Notes: generated by a model not told the origin, from the sequence alone. A stretch of DNA of 64,000 nucleotides from Amantichitinum ursilacus (GCF_001294205.1 NZ_LAQT01000001.1:372001-436000); one strand, 5' to 3'. Counted from the stretch's first letter, positions 41,647 through 51,569 are shown. Numbers and translations are program-made.

Positions 41647-44600
41647 TTGGGCGTTCTATCTGGCAAGGCTGCGTTGCGTATTGTTTGCGCGGCGGCGGTA
41701 ATCTTTTTTGCGTTCGACAGCGCTGGCGTTATTGCGGCGGATTCAGGTTTCGCAGTGGCCAGTAATGGCTTTCCGACTTATTCGTTTCCGGTTTCCGTGC
41801 CGCCCGGCGTAAAAGGGCAGGCACCCAGCCTGGCCATCAAATACACGGGCAGCCCGACCCCGAACAGCGCTTTGGGTAGCGGCTGGACGTTGTCTGGCGT
41901 GTCCGCAATTTCGCGCTGCCAGATGGTGTACGACACTGATCACAAGCGGGGTGATTACCACTACCAGCCCACCGACAAGCTCTGCCTTGATGGGCAACGA
42001 TTAATTCAGGTCTATTACAACGGGGTCATTGTTGGTGACTCTGCGCCTGCGCAATCTAATGATGCATTAGGAGGCAGCGGGCTAGTGCGAGAGTTTCGCA
42101 CCGAAAACCATTCGTATGCACGGATCCGCGCCTATGGCTCTGCGGGCGGAAACTCGGCATTTGGCCCCGATTATTTCAAGGTCTGGACCAAAGACGGGCG
42201 GGTGCTGGAGTACGGCAACAACAATGCCGCTACCAGTTCACAAATCGCTGTGGCTCCCGGTAGCAAGCCCATCATGGCGTGGGCCTTGAACCGAAGTTCG
42301 GATCTGCATGGTAACTACATCGATTACAAATACCAGATTCTTGATACCGCGTGGGGCACTGTAGGTGCCGCCACCGGCCGTGAATGGAATCTGGTTGAAA
42401 TCGACTATACAGGCAACAGCGTGAACGGCCAGGCACCGACCAGCAAGGTGCTGTTGAGTTACGTTACCAAGCCGGATTACGGAAGTAATAAGCTGCAGGA
42501 TCGCTCCGAGGCGTATCACGAAGGCTACAAGACGGTCAGCACCCAGCTGCTGACGGGCATCCGGACCTATGTCAACGCACAGGCCACACCGGTTGAAGTG
42601 CGCGCGATCAAGCTGGGGTATGACAATGGTCCGGTGACTAACCGCTCGCGACTGACCAGTATTACCGAATGCGTTGGTGCATCAGAGAGCACCTGCTTGT
42701 CTCCCGTCAAATTCGCCTATACGGCCGGTGGTGATGAGACCTATGTGGCGCATCAGTTGCGGTCCGGGTCGTCCGCTAACCCTCCGGTTCCGGAAGGACC
42801 TCACGATTTCTATCAGTCAGGGATGTCGGGATATACCTATCAGGCCGTCGTCTCCGGGCAGGCACAAAATGCCTACTATCGAAGTAATGGGGATGGTACG
42901 TTTTCTGCAATCTCTGTCGATCCCGGATATGGGATTATCCCTGCGGGCGTCGATTTCAATGGCGATGGTCTGCAGGACGGCTACGTTTCAAACGCGGACG
43001 GCACGCTCACCATTTATTTTGCCAAACTTGATGGCACTTATGACGTTGGGCCGAAAACCTCTTTTGTTGCCAGAAATGTACCTTTGACATGGAAGGTAAC
43101 CAGCGACACTTCGGGATGCAGGGGGGCACAAAATTCGGTGACCTACGCCTACGGTGTTTGCTACAACTGGACTGCAGCGAGCCAATTCTTTTTTATCGAC
43201 TTTAACGGCGACGGGATCGGCGACATCATCGTTACCTCCATTTCGTCAAACGATAACATGCCCGCAACCTATAACCGTCCGGCCAAGGGTAGCTACGCGG
43301 CGACGGGCAATCTTGGAGAATTTGAACCTCAATGCATGCAATCGGGCTGGAGCTGCTCTACTCAGGTTTATAAGGGTGATGGTCAAGGCGGCTTTATCCA
43401 GGTGCAAACCAATATGGCGTCCTGGAGTATGTATCGCACTTCAGTTTCGGCCCTGATCAGCATGACTGGCAACGGCCTTATGGACCCCGTCGGTTACGAC
43501 TTCGATTTTCCGCTGACTCAGACTTTCAAGGGTGCAAATACGGTCAAACATCCGGTCGCATGGCTGTCACAAGGCGACGGCAATTTTTTGCCAGCCATGA
43601 TGCCTGATTCTTCCAGTACGACAACTAACGGGTGCTTCTCCATCAATGGCTCGCTGTGTTTTGATCCCGATGGTGGTGGCCTTAAAAGCAATCTGCTTTA
43701 TGGTGCGGCCAATGGCGGCGGCTCCGCACAGGTCGGTTATCAGCTTAATAACGGGTTGTACAGTTACACCGCCTATGGCCAGGCCAGCGTAATCCAGATG
43801 ACGAATCTGATTCTTGATGATGTCAACAAATGGCCGCCAACATCTGTCATGCCTAACAATACCATCCGTAACAACACTTTCCATCTGGCTTCGGCAGACG
43901 TGAACGGCGACGGCAGAGACGACATAATTCGCGTGAGTGACAATCCGTCGGAGAACGCGGTTTTTTTAAGCCGTGGCGACGGCACTTATCTGAAGTCGAC
44001 CAGCTTCAATCTTGCTGGCTATCAGTTGTGGCGCAGCGATGGTACTGCGGGGTTTGGTATCGCGGATTTCACGGGCCGCGGCAACGTCGAGTTTCTGGCA
44101 TCCAACAGCGCTGCACGGGTACCCGACGGGGACGTGGGACCGTACACGCCCTATTCGGGGCCAGGTAGCACAAACTATGGCGCATGGAGTTTCACCAAAG
44201 CCGATGGCACACCCCCTGATCTGTTGACGACCATTACAGGTCAGACCGGTTTGGTGACCCGGATTACTCATACACCACTGAACAACTCGAACGGCCGTTA
44301 CAACCGCCAGCCTGGCACCTATCCCAAAGCCATGGCGACGCTGCCGTGGTGGGTGATCACCACCGTGGTGCAAGACACGGGCGTTTCTGGCGGAACGATC
44401 CAGACGGACTACATCTACAAAGGCCTGAAGGGCAACATCAAGGGTCGCGGCGTATTGGGTTTTAGCGAGGTCATCAAGGGTATGCCCGGCCCTGACGGGT
44501 CGCCGGTTACTCAGGACACCATTTACTCGCAGGATTATCCATACATCGGCAGGATCTCCACCGATAAAATTTTGACGGGTTCGTTGTATCAGCCCGCGCT

Positions 44601-46542
44601 GTGGAAGCTTGTACACCAGACCGACAACATCTATTGCGAGCTGGGTTCCAGCGGCGCTGTAGTCGGCAACATTTGCCCCACCACCTCGAGCATTGTGCGT
44701 CCTTATTTAAAACAGTCCACAGAAACCAGTTTTGATCTTGATGGTTCGGTACTGCCCACCCGGACCACGACTTACACAGTCAATTCCCACGCAGACCCCT
44801 TAACCGAAACGTTGGTTGTGACGGGCGCTGATGTGGCTGGCGTGCAGCAAAGTGCGACCTCGATAACCACCAATACTTACTGGCCTGAAAACTTTAACGA
44901 TGACAACTGGTTGCTGGCACGCAAAGCCACTACGACGGTGCAGAACACGGTATCCAGCACTGCTGCTCTGGCAACCAGCGCGGGCACGGCGGCGCATGCC
45001 TCGGATTTTGCGGGCACCCCACCGACTTTAGCGGTGAGCGCCAGCCCTGCTAGCGTCAATCTTAGCCAGCCCACTCCGGGTAGCTACACCCAAACCATAA
45101 CCATTGCCGCTAGCGGCACCTCCTTGGTTGCGCCGCTGAGCTACACGCTGACGACTGATAAAGCTACCGCAATCGCGGCTTCGATTAGCGGCAATACCGT
45201 GACGTTCACCTTTACCCCGACTCAATACGGCCAGACCGAGCAAGCCAATTTCAAGATTGCAGTGACGGACTATAAGGGGCAATGGGGCAGTGTGACAGTG
45301 CCCGTAGCTATGGGGATCGGCAGGCGTGCCACCACCAGTACGGTAACGCCTTCGGTAACATCTGTGGCGCCCACGGTCGGCATGAGTTTTGCAGTGGCTG
45401 TTGCGGGGATTAATCCGACCGGATCAGCGACGTTCGCCGACAGCTTGGGCAATCCGATGGGCACGGTCAACCTCGTTAACGGAGCAGCGGCCTTCTCCTT
45501 CACAGGTTTCACATCGGAAGGCAACCATACTGTAACGGCAACGTACGGCGGGGACAGTGTCAACGCTCCGAGCACTAATGTAGCGCAGGTCACTGTTGCA
45601 AAGCTGGCCACCAGCACGAGCGTTTCTGCTTCCTCTACCAGCTTTCAGGTGGGCAATACCATCTCGTATACAGCCAACGTTGCCGGGGGCGCAGCGCCAG
45701 GCGGGCAGGTTGCTTTCTACGATAACGGTAGTGCGTTTGCCACCGTGGGGATGAATGGCGGAAGCGCGGTTGCGTCACGGTTGATGGGCGCGGCAGGAAG
45801 GCATGACATCACAGCTCAATATCTGGGCGATGTTAAAAACGCGATCAGTACATCCTCTGCAGCGACGGTGACGCCTTACCCCGCGACGCCAGGGACCAAT
45901 TTCACGTCGATTCCGACCAATGTCGTTGTGGGCCGAACCTACTCGATGGCGGCCGCCGTAATCCTCGGGTACGGCCCCACCGGATCGGTCGATTTTCGCG
46001 ATGCAACTACCGGAACAGATTTTGGTGCAGTGGCCCTCAATGGGGGTTCCGCAGCAATAAACTGGTCTGTCGGCAGCGCGCAAGCGCATCAGATACAAGC
46101 CATTTATAGCGGCGATGCCAATAACTACAGCACTAGCGCGGCTACTAATATCAACGCTTATAACGTTTTGGGGATTGGTGTTGCCGGTACAAGGAAAACG
46201 CTCTCAGGTACTCAGTCTAGTTACAACTCGGGGTATTGGAATTTGACCAGTTCCAAAGGGTCAACGGTCTGCTACGGAACGATCTATCTCACTGCGGCTG
46301 CGGGTGGCGGGTCGGGCAATTACACCTATTACTGGACGAATTCTACGGCCGCGAGTGGCGTCAGTGGTTCAGGTTCCGGTAACACTTTTACGGTCAATAT
46401 CGCTGTACGCACCGGCCAATATGCTTCGGCTGTTTATACCGTGGCGGTAACTGACGGCATCCTCGATGGCAACAATAACTGGCTGCAAAATCCGTCGGTT
46501 ACAGCGCCGATTAATATCCAGTGCAGTAGTGGCAGTGCTTGA
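41647..46542 (+). CDS. Secreted SpvB/TcaC-domain protein with FG-GAP and Ig-like repeats
   Basis: 1631 aa. A signal peptide (about 1-31) is followed by an SpvB N-terminal-type domain (about 35-370, with SFPVSVPPGVKGQAPSLAIKY and GSGWTLSGVSAISRC). FG-GAP/VCBS calcium-type loops follow: DFNGDGLQDG near 436, DFNGDGIGDI near 517 and DVNGDGRDDI near 753. Next come a middle region, then four bacterial Ig-like modules (about 1120-1510) and a C-terminal beta domain. There is no ADP-ribosyltransferase domain. The TTG start at 41647 is supported by AAGGGG 6 bases upstream. It is coupled to the RHS gene, like the TcB/TcC partners of Tc toxins. Confidence 0.85.
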   Translation: MGVLSGKAALRIVCAAAVIFFAFDSAGVIAADSGFAVASNGFPTYSFPVSVPPGVKGQAPSLAIKYTGSPTPNSALGSGWTLSGVSAISRCQMVYDTDHKRGDYHYQPTDKLCLDGQRLIQVYYNGVIVGDSAPAQSNDALGGSGLVREFRTENHSYARIRAYGSAGGNSAFGPDYFKVWTKDGRVLEYGNNNAATSSQIAVAPGSKPIMAWALNRSSDLHGNYIDYKYQILDTAWGTVGAATGREWNLVEIDYTGNSVNGQAPTSKVLLSYVTKPDYGSNKLQDRSEAYHEGYKTVSTQLLTGIRTYVNAQATPVEVRAIKLGYDNGPVTNRSRLTSITECVGASESTCLSPVKFAYTAGGDETYVAHQLRSGSSANPPVPEGPHDFYQSGMSGYTYQAVVSGQAQNAYYRSNGDGTFSAISVDPGYGIIPAGVDFNGDGLQDGYVSNADGTLTIYFAKLDGTYDVGPKTSFVARNVPLTWKVTSDTSGCRGAQNSVTYAYGVCYNWTAASQFFFIDFNGDGIGDIIVTSISSNDNMPATYNRPAKGSYAATGNLGEFEPQCMQSGWSCSTQVYKGDGQGGFIQVQTNMASWSMYRTSVSALISMTGNGLMDPVGYDFDFPLTQTFKGANTVKHPVAWLSQGDGNFLPAMMPDSSSTTTNGCFSINGSLCFDPDGGGLKSNLLYGAANGGGSAQVGYQLNNGLYSYTAYGQASVIQMTNLILDDVNKWPPTSVMPNNTIRNNTFHLASADVNGDGRDDIIRVSDNPSENAVFLSRGDGTYLKSTSFNLAGYQLWRSDGTAGFGIADFTGRGNVEFLASNSAARVPDGDVGPYTPYSGPGSTNYGAWSFTKADGTPPDLLTTITGQTGLVTRITHTPLNNSNGRYNRQPGTYPKAMATLPWWVITTVVQDTGVSGGTIQTDYIYKGLKGNIKGRGVLGFSEVIKGMPGPDGSPVTQDTIYSQDYPYIGRISTDKILTGSLYQPALWKLVHQTDNIYCELGSSGAVVGNICPTTSSIVRPYLKQSTETSFDLDGSVLPTRTTTYTVNSHADPLTETLVVTGADVAGVQQSATSITTNTYWPENFNDDNWLLARKATTTVQNTVSSTAALATSAGTAAHASDFAGTPPTLAVSASPASVNLSQPTPGSYTQTITIAASGTSLVAPLSYTLTTDKATAIAASISGNTVTFTFTPTQYGQTEQANFKIAVTDYKGQWGSVTVPVAMGIGRRATTSTVTPSVTSVAPTVGMSFAVAVAGINPTGSATFADSLGNPMGTVNLVNGAAAFSFTGFTSEGNHTVTATYGGDSVNAPSTNVAQVTVAKLATSTSVSASSTSFQVGNTISYTANVAGGAAPGGQVAFYDNGSAFATVGMNGGSAVASRLMGAAGRHDITAQYLGDVKNAISTSSAATVTPYPATPGTNFTSIPTNVVVGRTYSMAAAVILGYGPTGSVDFRDATTGTDFGAVALNGGSAAINWSVGSAQAHQIQAIYSGDANNYSTSAATNINAYNVLGIGVAGTRKTLSGTQSSYNSGYWNLTSSKGSTVCYGTIYLTAAAGGGSGNYTYYWTNSTAASGVSGSGSGNTFTVNIAVRTGQYASAVYTVAVTDGILDGNNNWLQNPSVTAPINIQCSSGSA

Positions 46543-46544
46543 TC

Positions 46545-49500
46545 ATGCGCAAACAACAATTAAAAAATCCGGTTCAAACCGAGGCCAATGACGTGGCAAA
46601 TAAAATCAAAAGCAAGCAGTTCTGGGTGGGGCGTGGAATCGCTGCGGGGATGTTGGGCGTTGCCCTTGCTGTCATAGGAATGGGCAGCGCGATAGCAACG
46701 GTGCCGACTGACCCGTCCAACTACACGCGAACAACCAGCTATGCCTATGACACCACCTATGGCGAGCTGGTTACGCAAACGGAGGAGCCCTCGGTGGCCG
46801 ACCATTGCGTTGCTGCGACCATCACCGGCTGGGACGCCTATGGCAATCGTCCATCTCAACAGCAGGCCAACTGCGCCAGTGCGCCGACGGCCGCGACGTT
46901 CGCCACGCATCTGACCACCGCCACTTACACGGGTGGCGCAGCGGTTACGATCAATGGTGTGTCGGTGGTTGCAGTGCCGGGCGCGTTTGCCTACACGGTG
47001 ACGAAAACGCTGCCGCGCGCTACGGTCGCCAATCAGCCGCTTTCACAAACGGTGACCACCAGCTACGATCCGCGCTTTGGCGTGCTACTGAAGCAGACCG
47101 ACACCAACGGCATCACCAGCAGTTGGGCAGTGGATGACTTTGGCCGCACCACGCTCGAGATCCGTCCCGACGGCACGCGCCTCGCGCATTACTACTGCAC
47201 GTTGGCGACGGCGGGTCTGGACACCAGTGGCAACACCGCAGGCTGCCCGACGCCCGCAGCGGGCGAAGCACCCGCTGACGCAATCAGCATGGAACATCGT
47301 GAGCTGCGCAGCGCCGCGGGCGCAAAGATCGGCGCCTATACGCGGGTGTTTTATGATCGCAACGGGCGCGAATTGCGCACCAGCACCGAAGCATTTGATG
47401 GCGCCAGCCAGCCCGGCACGGCCAGCCTGATTGCCACCGATACGATCTATACCAACTACGGCCCTAAATACATTCAGAGCCGGCCGTACTTCCTCGGCAA
47501 CAAGTCGTCCACCACTGGCGGCAGCAACGACGTCGGCCTGGTGTTGTTTGGCTATGACGCGTTAGGGCGTGTGATCACGGTCGTCAACGCCGACAACAGC
47601 GCTCCGGCGCAAGCGGGCTTCGGCCCCAACTTTGGGGCGCGCAACGCGGCATACACGTCCACGGTGTACTCGGGTCTCAAAGTGACGACTTACGATGACC
47701 AGGGCCACATCAAGATTGAAGAAAAAGACATCACCGGCCGCACCGCCCGCATTACCGATGATTACGGCGCGCAGATGTCTTATGGCTATGACGCGTTCGG
47801 CAACGTGTTGCTGGTGCAAGATGCCTTGCATAACCAGATCACGGCGAAGTTCGATATCCGCGGCCAGCGGGTCAGCCTGAATGATCCTGATGCCGGTACG
47901 TGGACCTATTGCCATGACGCGCTGGGCCAACTGACCGCGCAACAGAACAGCACGATGCGGGCAACATCTGGCGCCAGCAGCACGTGCCCGTCGCAAACCG
48001 CGGACGCCACCAATGTAGCGGCAACCAAAGTGACAGGCTGGAGCACATTCGCCTATGACGGGCTGGGCCGGCTAACGCAACGTTACGATCCCGAATCACT
48101 GGCCAGCTGGAGTTATGACGTCCACCAAGATGGCAGCGCCTGCGCAGGCGGCATCGGCCAGTTGTGCAGCAGCACCAGCAATACCGGCAGTGCAAAGAAC
48201 TTTGCCTTTGATGGTCTGGGCCGCGTGGTGGCCGAACGCGATGACACCGGCACCGGGCAAGACGCATTCATACTGGGCTATGGCTATGACGCCACCACCG
48301 GGTACCTAAGCACCAAAACGTATCCTACCGGCTTGCAAGTCAAATACGCCTATACCCCGAGGGGCTATACCGAAAAGCTGTTGTTGAATACCGCCGCCAC
48401 GTTGACGCCATTGCCGAATGCGCAAGGCACGACGGCCAGCAGCGCATCGTTGCCCGCCGGTTCGGTGCTGTGGCAGGGCGCCGTGCGCAATGCGTGGGGC
48501 GACTTCGAAAAGCAGACGCTGGGTAACGGCACCATCGCGTCCACCGCATTTACGCCCAGCCGTGGCCAGGTCAAGTCGATTGCCGTCGCGCTCGGCGCGG
48601 CTGCCCCCACAATCATGAACCAGAGCTACAGCTGGGATTCCGTCCGCAACCTGACCGGCCGTACCGATGCGCTGGGCGACGGCAAGAACGGTGCGGTTAC
48701 CGAAGCGCTGCTCTACGACCACCTTAACCGTCTGGTGGACTACAAGGTCTCCGCCGTCAACGTACCCAACCAGAACCGCGAAGTATTGCTGAACTACAAC
48801 GCGGTGGGCGATTTGCTCTACAAGAGCGACGTGGGCGCGTTTACCTATGGCAATGGCAATGGCCCCGGCGTAATCCGGCCGCATGCCGTCACCGACCTGT
48901 TTGATTCGACCAATATCGATCACAAGTTTGGCTACGACAATAACGGCAACCTGGTAACCACCTCGGCGGAAAAATACGCCTCGGTGGCCTACACCAGCTT
49001 TAACCTACCCGATGGCAGTGCCGGTATCAAAAGCAAAGACACCGGTCTGCAATACACGTACGCCTATGACGTCGACCACGCACGCATTTTCGAAACCCGC
49101 ATTTCACCGCAGGGCACCCGCACCACGCGTTACGTAAACCCCGACAACGCGGGCGGGCTTGGCTTTGAACGAGAAGTAGACACGGTCTCCGGCGCCACTA
49201 TCCAGACCAACCGACATTATCTAAGCGTGAATGGCGAAGCCATCGGCATGCTGGCCAGCACGGGTGCGGTGCCCGCTTTGGTCGCAGGATCGCTGTCGGT
49301 ACCTTCGATCAGCAGCATTGCGCTGAACAAAGTGGAGTACTGGCACAAAGACTTCCAGGGCTCGATCGCCGCGGCCACCGACCAGGCTGGCACTCTGACC
49401 GCCGCCTATGCGTATGACCCGTTTGGCAAGCGCCGTTACACCGACGGCAACTACGATGCCGCCGGCAAAATCGTGGTGGACTGGAGCGATACCACCAATG

Positions 49501-50528
49501 CTGGCACGGGTCGTGGCTACACCGGCCACGAGCAGATGGACGACATCGGTCTGGTGCACATGAATGGGCGGATCTATGACCCGAATGTGTCACGGATGCT
49601 GCAGGCTGATCCGGATATCACGGATATCACCAACCTGCAGAATACGAACCGGTATAGCTATGTGTTGAACAACCCGATGCGGTGGGTTGACCCGACTGGA
49701 TATTCAGCACAGCCGGAAATTATTTATAACAGCGGGGTAGCCGGCAGCGACGATCTAGAGGGAAAACCAAGCGGCTCTGCAAATGGACGGATTGATTTCC
49801 AGATTCAAGCCGCTATAACGGCAGCTTCTACGCCATACAGCAGTAACAGCTACAATAATTACGGATGGTCATCGCTGGCATATTCCGGCCAGACAAGCGT
49901 CGGTGGTGGAGCGGGTGTTCCTTCAAGCTTTACCATGCTTGCGGGTGATTATGGCATCACGGATGCAGTTCGCACGGCATGGCGGGCGGCGCTGGCAGGA
50001 GAGGAGTTCTTCGACGGTGGGTTTGGAGCGCGGGCCGCCGCCGCATATGCCCGCGGCGAGTACACGGCCACCGCAGTGTATGAGTTGGCGGGAACCGTTT
50101 CAGTGGCTCAAACGATGCTGACTGATGGTTTGACCGGTGTTGAACGAGCCGTGGCGGCGATAGGTGTAGAGGCTGCCGCAGCGAAAGTCGCGGCAAAGAC
50201 AGCAGAAGCAGGTTTTGCCAGTGAGGCAAAACTATTAAGCCACTTTGAAAAGCACGGAGCGGAATTTGGTGCAAAGAATGCGAATGATTATTTGCAGATT
50301 GGGAAAGACATAATGCAGTACGGCGATGAGATTCAATATGTATACAAAGGCGAAACTCGCACTGGATTTGCGCAATTTATGGGAAATAGGGCAAATGGCG
50401 CGTCCAAATTTGGGTTCGTTGGAACGAACGCAGATGGTGCGATAACGACGATTCATACCGAGAGCGGTAATAGCTTTTGGAAGATGCTTAATGGCAGTCT
50501 CGACAAGACGATATATCCCGTACCATGA
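46545..50528 (+). CDS. RHS-repeat protein with variable C-terminal toxin tip
   Basis: 1327 aa. A long n-region and hydrophobic helix (about 25-50, GIAAGMLGVALAVIGMGSAIA) suggest Sec export. Many YD/RHS repeats follow (YDxxGR, YDALGR, YDGLGRL), ending with the RHS core motif region YDPFGKRRY ... GRIYDPNVSRMLQADPD ... NRYSYVLNNPMRWVDPTGYS. From about residue 1060 the tip is unrelated and AT-richer. Its last 100 residues (LLSHFEKHGAEFGAKNANDYL ... TTIHTESGN) resemble BECR-fold RNase toxins of polymorphic systems (inference). ATG 46545 lies 2 bp after the SpvB-gene stop. Confidence 0.88.
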   Translation: MRKQQLKNPVQTEANDVANKIKSKQFWVGRGIAAGMLGVALAVIGMGSAIATVPTDPSNYTRTTSYAYDTTYGELVTQTEEPSVADHCVAATITGWDAYGNRPSQQQANCASAPTAATFATHLTTATYTGGAAVTINGVSVVAVPGAFAYTVTKTLPRATVANQPLSQTVTTSYDPRFGVLLKQTDTNGITSSWAVDDFGRTTLEIRPDGTRLAHYYCTLATAGLDTSGNTAGCPTPAAGEAPADAISMEHRELRSAAGAKIGAYTRVFYDRNGRELRTSTEAFDGASQPGTASLIATDTIYTNYGPKYIQSRPYFLGNKSSTTGGSNDVGLVLFGYDALGRVITVVNADNSAPAQAGFGPNFGARNAAYTSTVYSGLKVTTYDDQGHIKIEEKDITGRTARITDDYGAQMSYGYDAFGNVLLVQDALHNQITAKFDIRGQRVSLNDPDAGTWTYCHDALGQLTAQQNSTMRATSGASSTCPSQTADATNVAATKVTGWSTFAYDGLGRLTQRYDPESLASWSYDVHQDGSACAGGIGQLCSSTSNTGSAKNFAFDGLGRVVAERDDTGTGQDAFILGYGYDATTGYLSTKTYPTGLQVKYAYTPRGYTEKLLLNTAATLTPLPNAQGTTASSASLPAGSVLWQGAVRNAWGDFEKQTLGNGTIASTAFTPSRGQVKSIAVALGAAAPTIMNQSYSWDSVRNLTGRTDALGDGKNGAVTEALLYDHLNRLVDYKVSAVNVPNQNREVLLNYNAVGDLLYKSDVGAFTYGNGNGPGVIRPHAVTDLFDSTNIDHKFGYDNNGNLVTTSAEKYASVAYTSFNLPDGSAGIKSKDTGLQYTYAYDVDHARIFETRISPQGTRTTRYVNPDNAGGLGFEREVDTVSGATIQTNRHYLSVNGEAIGMLASTGAVPALVAGSLSVPSISSIALNKVEYWHKDFQGSIAAATDQAGTLTAAYAYDPFGKRRYTDGNYDAAGKIVVDWSDTTNAGTGRGYTGHEQMDDIGLVHMNGRIYDPNVSRMLQADPDITDITNLQNTNRYSYVLNNPMRWVDPTGYSAQPEIIYNSGVAGSDDLEGKPSGSANGRIDFQIQAAITAASTPYSSNSYNNYGWSSLAYSGQTSVGGGAGVPSSFTMLAGDYGITDAVRTAWRAALAGEEFFDGGFGARAAAAYARGEYTATAVYELAGTVSVAQTMLTDGLTGVERAVAAIGVEAAAAKVAAKTAEAGFASEAKLLSHFEKHGAEFGAKNANDYLQIGKDIMQYGDEIQYVYKGETRTGFAQFMGNRANGASKFGFVGTNADGAITTIHTESGNSFWKMLNGSLDKTIYPVP

Positions 50529-50911
50529 ATTATTTGGCGAAAATAAAGCGACTGAGCAGCGACGTAGAAGAAGAAGTGGTTCTTTGTATTAACGACATTG
50601 AAATCACATGCTTTGCAAACGTCTGCCCTTACACACTAGAGGATGGTGAGGCGTATCGCGTTGAGCTGACTCCGCAAGTTTTTAATGACTATGTGGTAAG
50701 TGAGACCAACGAAGGCGTTACCTCCGCGATTAACCGAGTAGGCAATGGCTTTTCGTATATCCTTAAAGGAAGGCTGGCGGGAAATAAATTGGATGCAGGC
50801 GGAATTGTGTTTGAAGACGAGATGCTGCTGAGCCAGTTTGGTTATCTTGACGGAAAATTTATCTCATGGAATGTTGACCGGATAGATGTCGAGTTTCTCT
50901 CAAATGATTAG
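50525..50911 (+). CDS. Probable immunity protein for the RHS toxin tip
   Basis: 128-aa small acidic cytoplasmic protein without a signal peptide (MNYLAKIKRLSSDVEEEVVL...). The ATG overlaps the RHS stop (ATGA), the standard place for a cognate immunity gene. AT-rich compared with the flanking core genome. No named immunity family recognised. A broken paralogue lies 280 bp downstream. Confidence 0.72.
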   Translation: MNYLAKIKRLSSDVEEEVVLCINDIEITCFANVCPYTLEDGEAYRVELTPQVFNDYVVSETNEGVTSAINRVGNGFSYILKGRLAGNKLDAGGIVFEDEMLLSQFGYLDGKFISWNVDRIDVEFLSND

Positions 50912-50934
50912 GTCTTTGTATTTGTAAGCAATTA

Positions 50935-51178
50935 TCTTTCATGGAAGAGCTGGTGCTAAGAGATTCGCGCCGGCTTTTTGTTGCCGAGATACTAAAGGCA
51001 CTGACATTTATCCAGGAATTTTGGCAACTGCACTGTGCAAATATCGTCAAGGTGTGTGGCCTTTGATTGAAGAATTCGTTAGGGACATTGATCGTCTCGA
51101 TGTGCCGGAAGCGCGCGTCCGGCTTTACGAAAAGGCACAAAAAAATCAGGGCGGCTTGGTCCGGATTTTATTGGTATG
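50935..51178 (+). pseudogene. Start-less gene fragment after the immunity gene
   Basis: An open frame of about 80 codons without a usable start (reading HGRAGAKRFAPAF ... IYPGILATALCKYRQG ... LYEKAQKNQGGLVRILLV, then stop). It looks protein-like, with a helical acidic/basic C-terminus, and is probably the end of a displaced toxin tip or another small cassette gene. No family recognised. Confidence 0.4.
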
Positions 51179-51191
51179 AACACCCAGTACC

Positions 51192-51569
51192 TTGGGCTAT
51201 CTAGCAAAATTAACGTATTTGGACGATGACACCACAGAAGTGGTTTTGCTTGCCAATGACATTGAGAGCACCTGCTTTACCGATATATATCCGGGATGGA
51301 AGAGGTGTGTGGCGGCTATCTGGCACGTTCATACGACAGATTTCAGCGATGATGCGGTTAGTGAGGTAAATGGCAACCGATTTTTCAATTACCAAGTTTG
51401 GTGATGAATTTTCGTATGTGCTTAAGCGAGGCTCTCCGGGAACCGAATCGATGTCGGAGGTGTGTATTCTGAAGACGATTTTTTGTTAAGTGGATTCGGC
51501 GGTCTTAAAGGTAAGTTTGTTTCTTGGGCTGTGGACCAGACCAATGTCGGGGTCTTATCGAGCCAGTAA
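51192..51569 (+). pseudogene. Decayed paralogue of the immunity gene
   Basis: Three frames together rebuild a protein like the 50525-50911 product. YLAKLTYLDDDTTEVVLLAND aligns with YLAKIKRLSSDVEEEVVLCIND, then a shift. ITKFGDEFSYVLKRG aligns with INRVGNGFSYILKGR, then a second shift. DVGGVYSEDDFLLSGFG followed by KGKFVSWAVDQ aligns with DAGGIVFEDEMLLSQFG followed by DGKFISWNVDR. At least two frameshifts and no normal start codon, so it is not functional. Confidence 0.8.

Noticed and set aside
41647-46542. ADP-ribosyltransferase activity suggested by the name SpvB
   Set aside because: Only the N-terminal SpvB-type domain is present; the C-terminus is Ig-like with no ART motifs.
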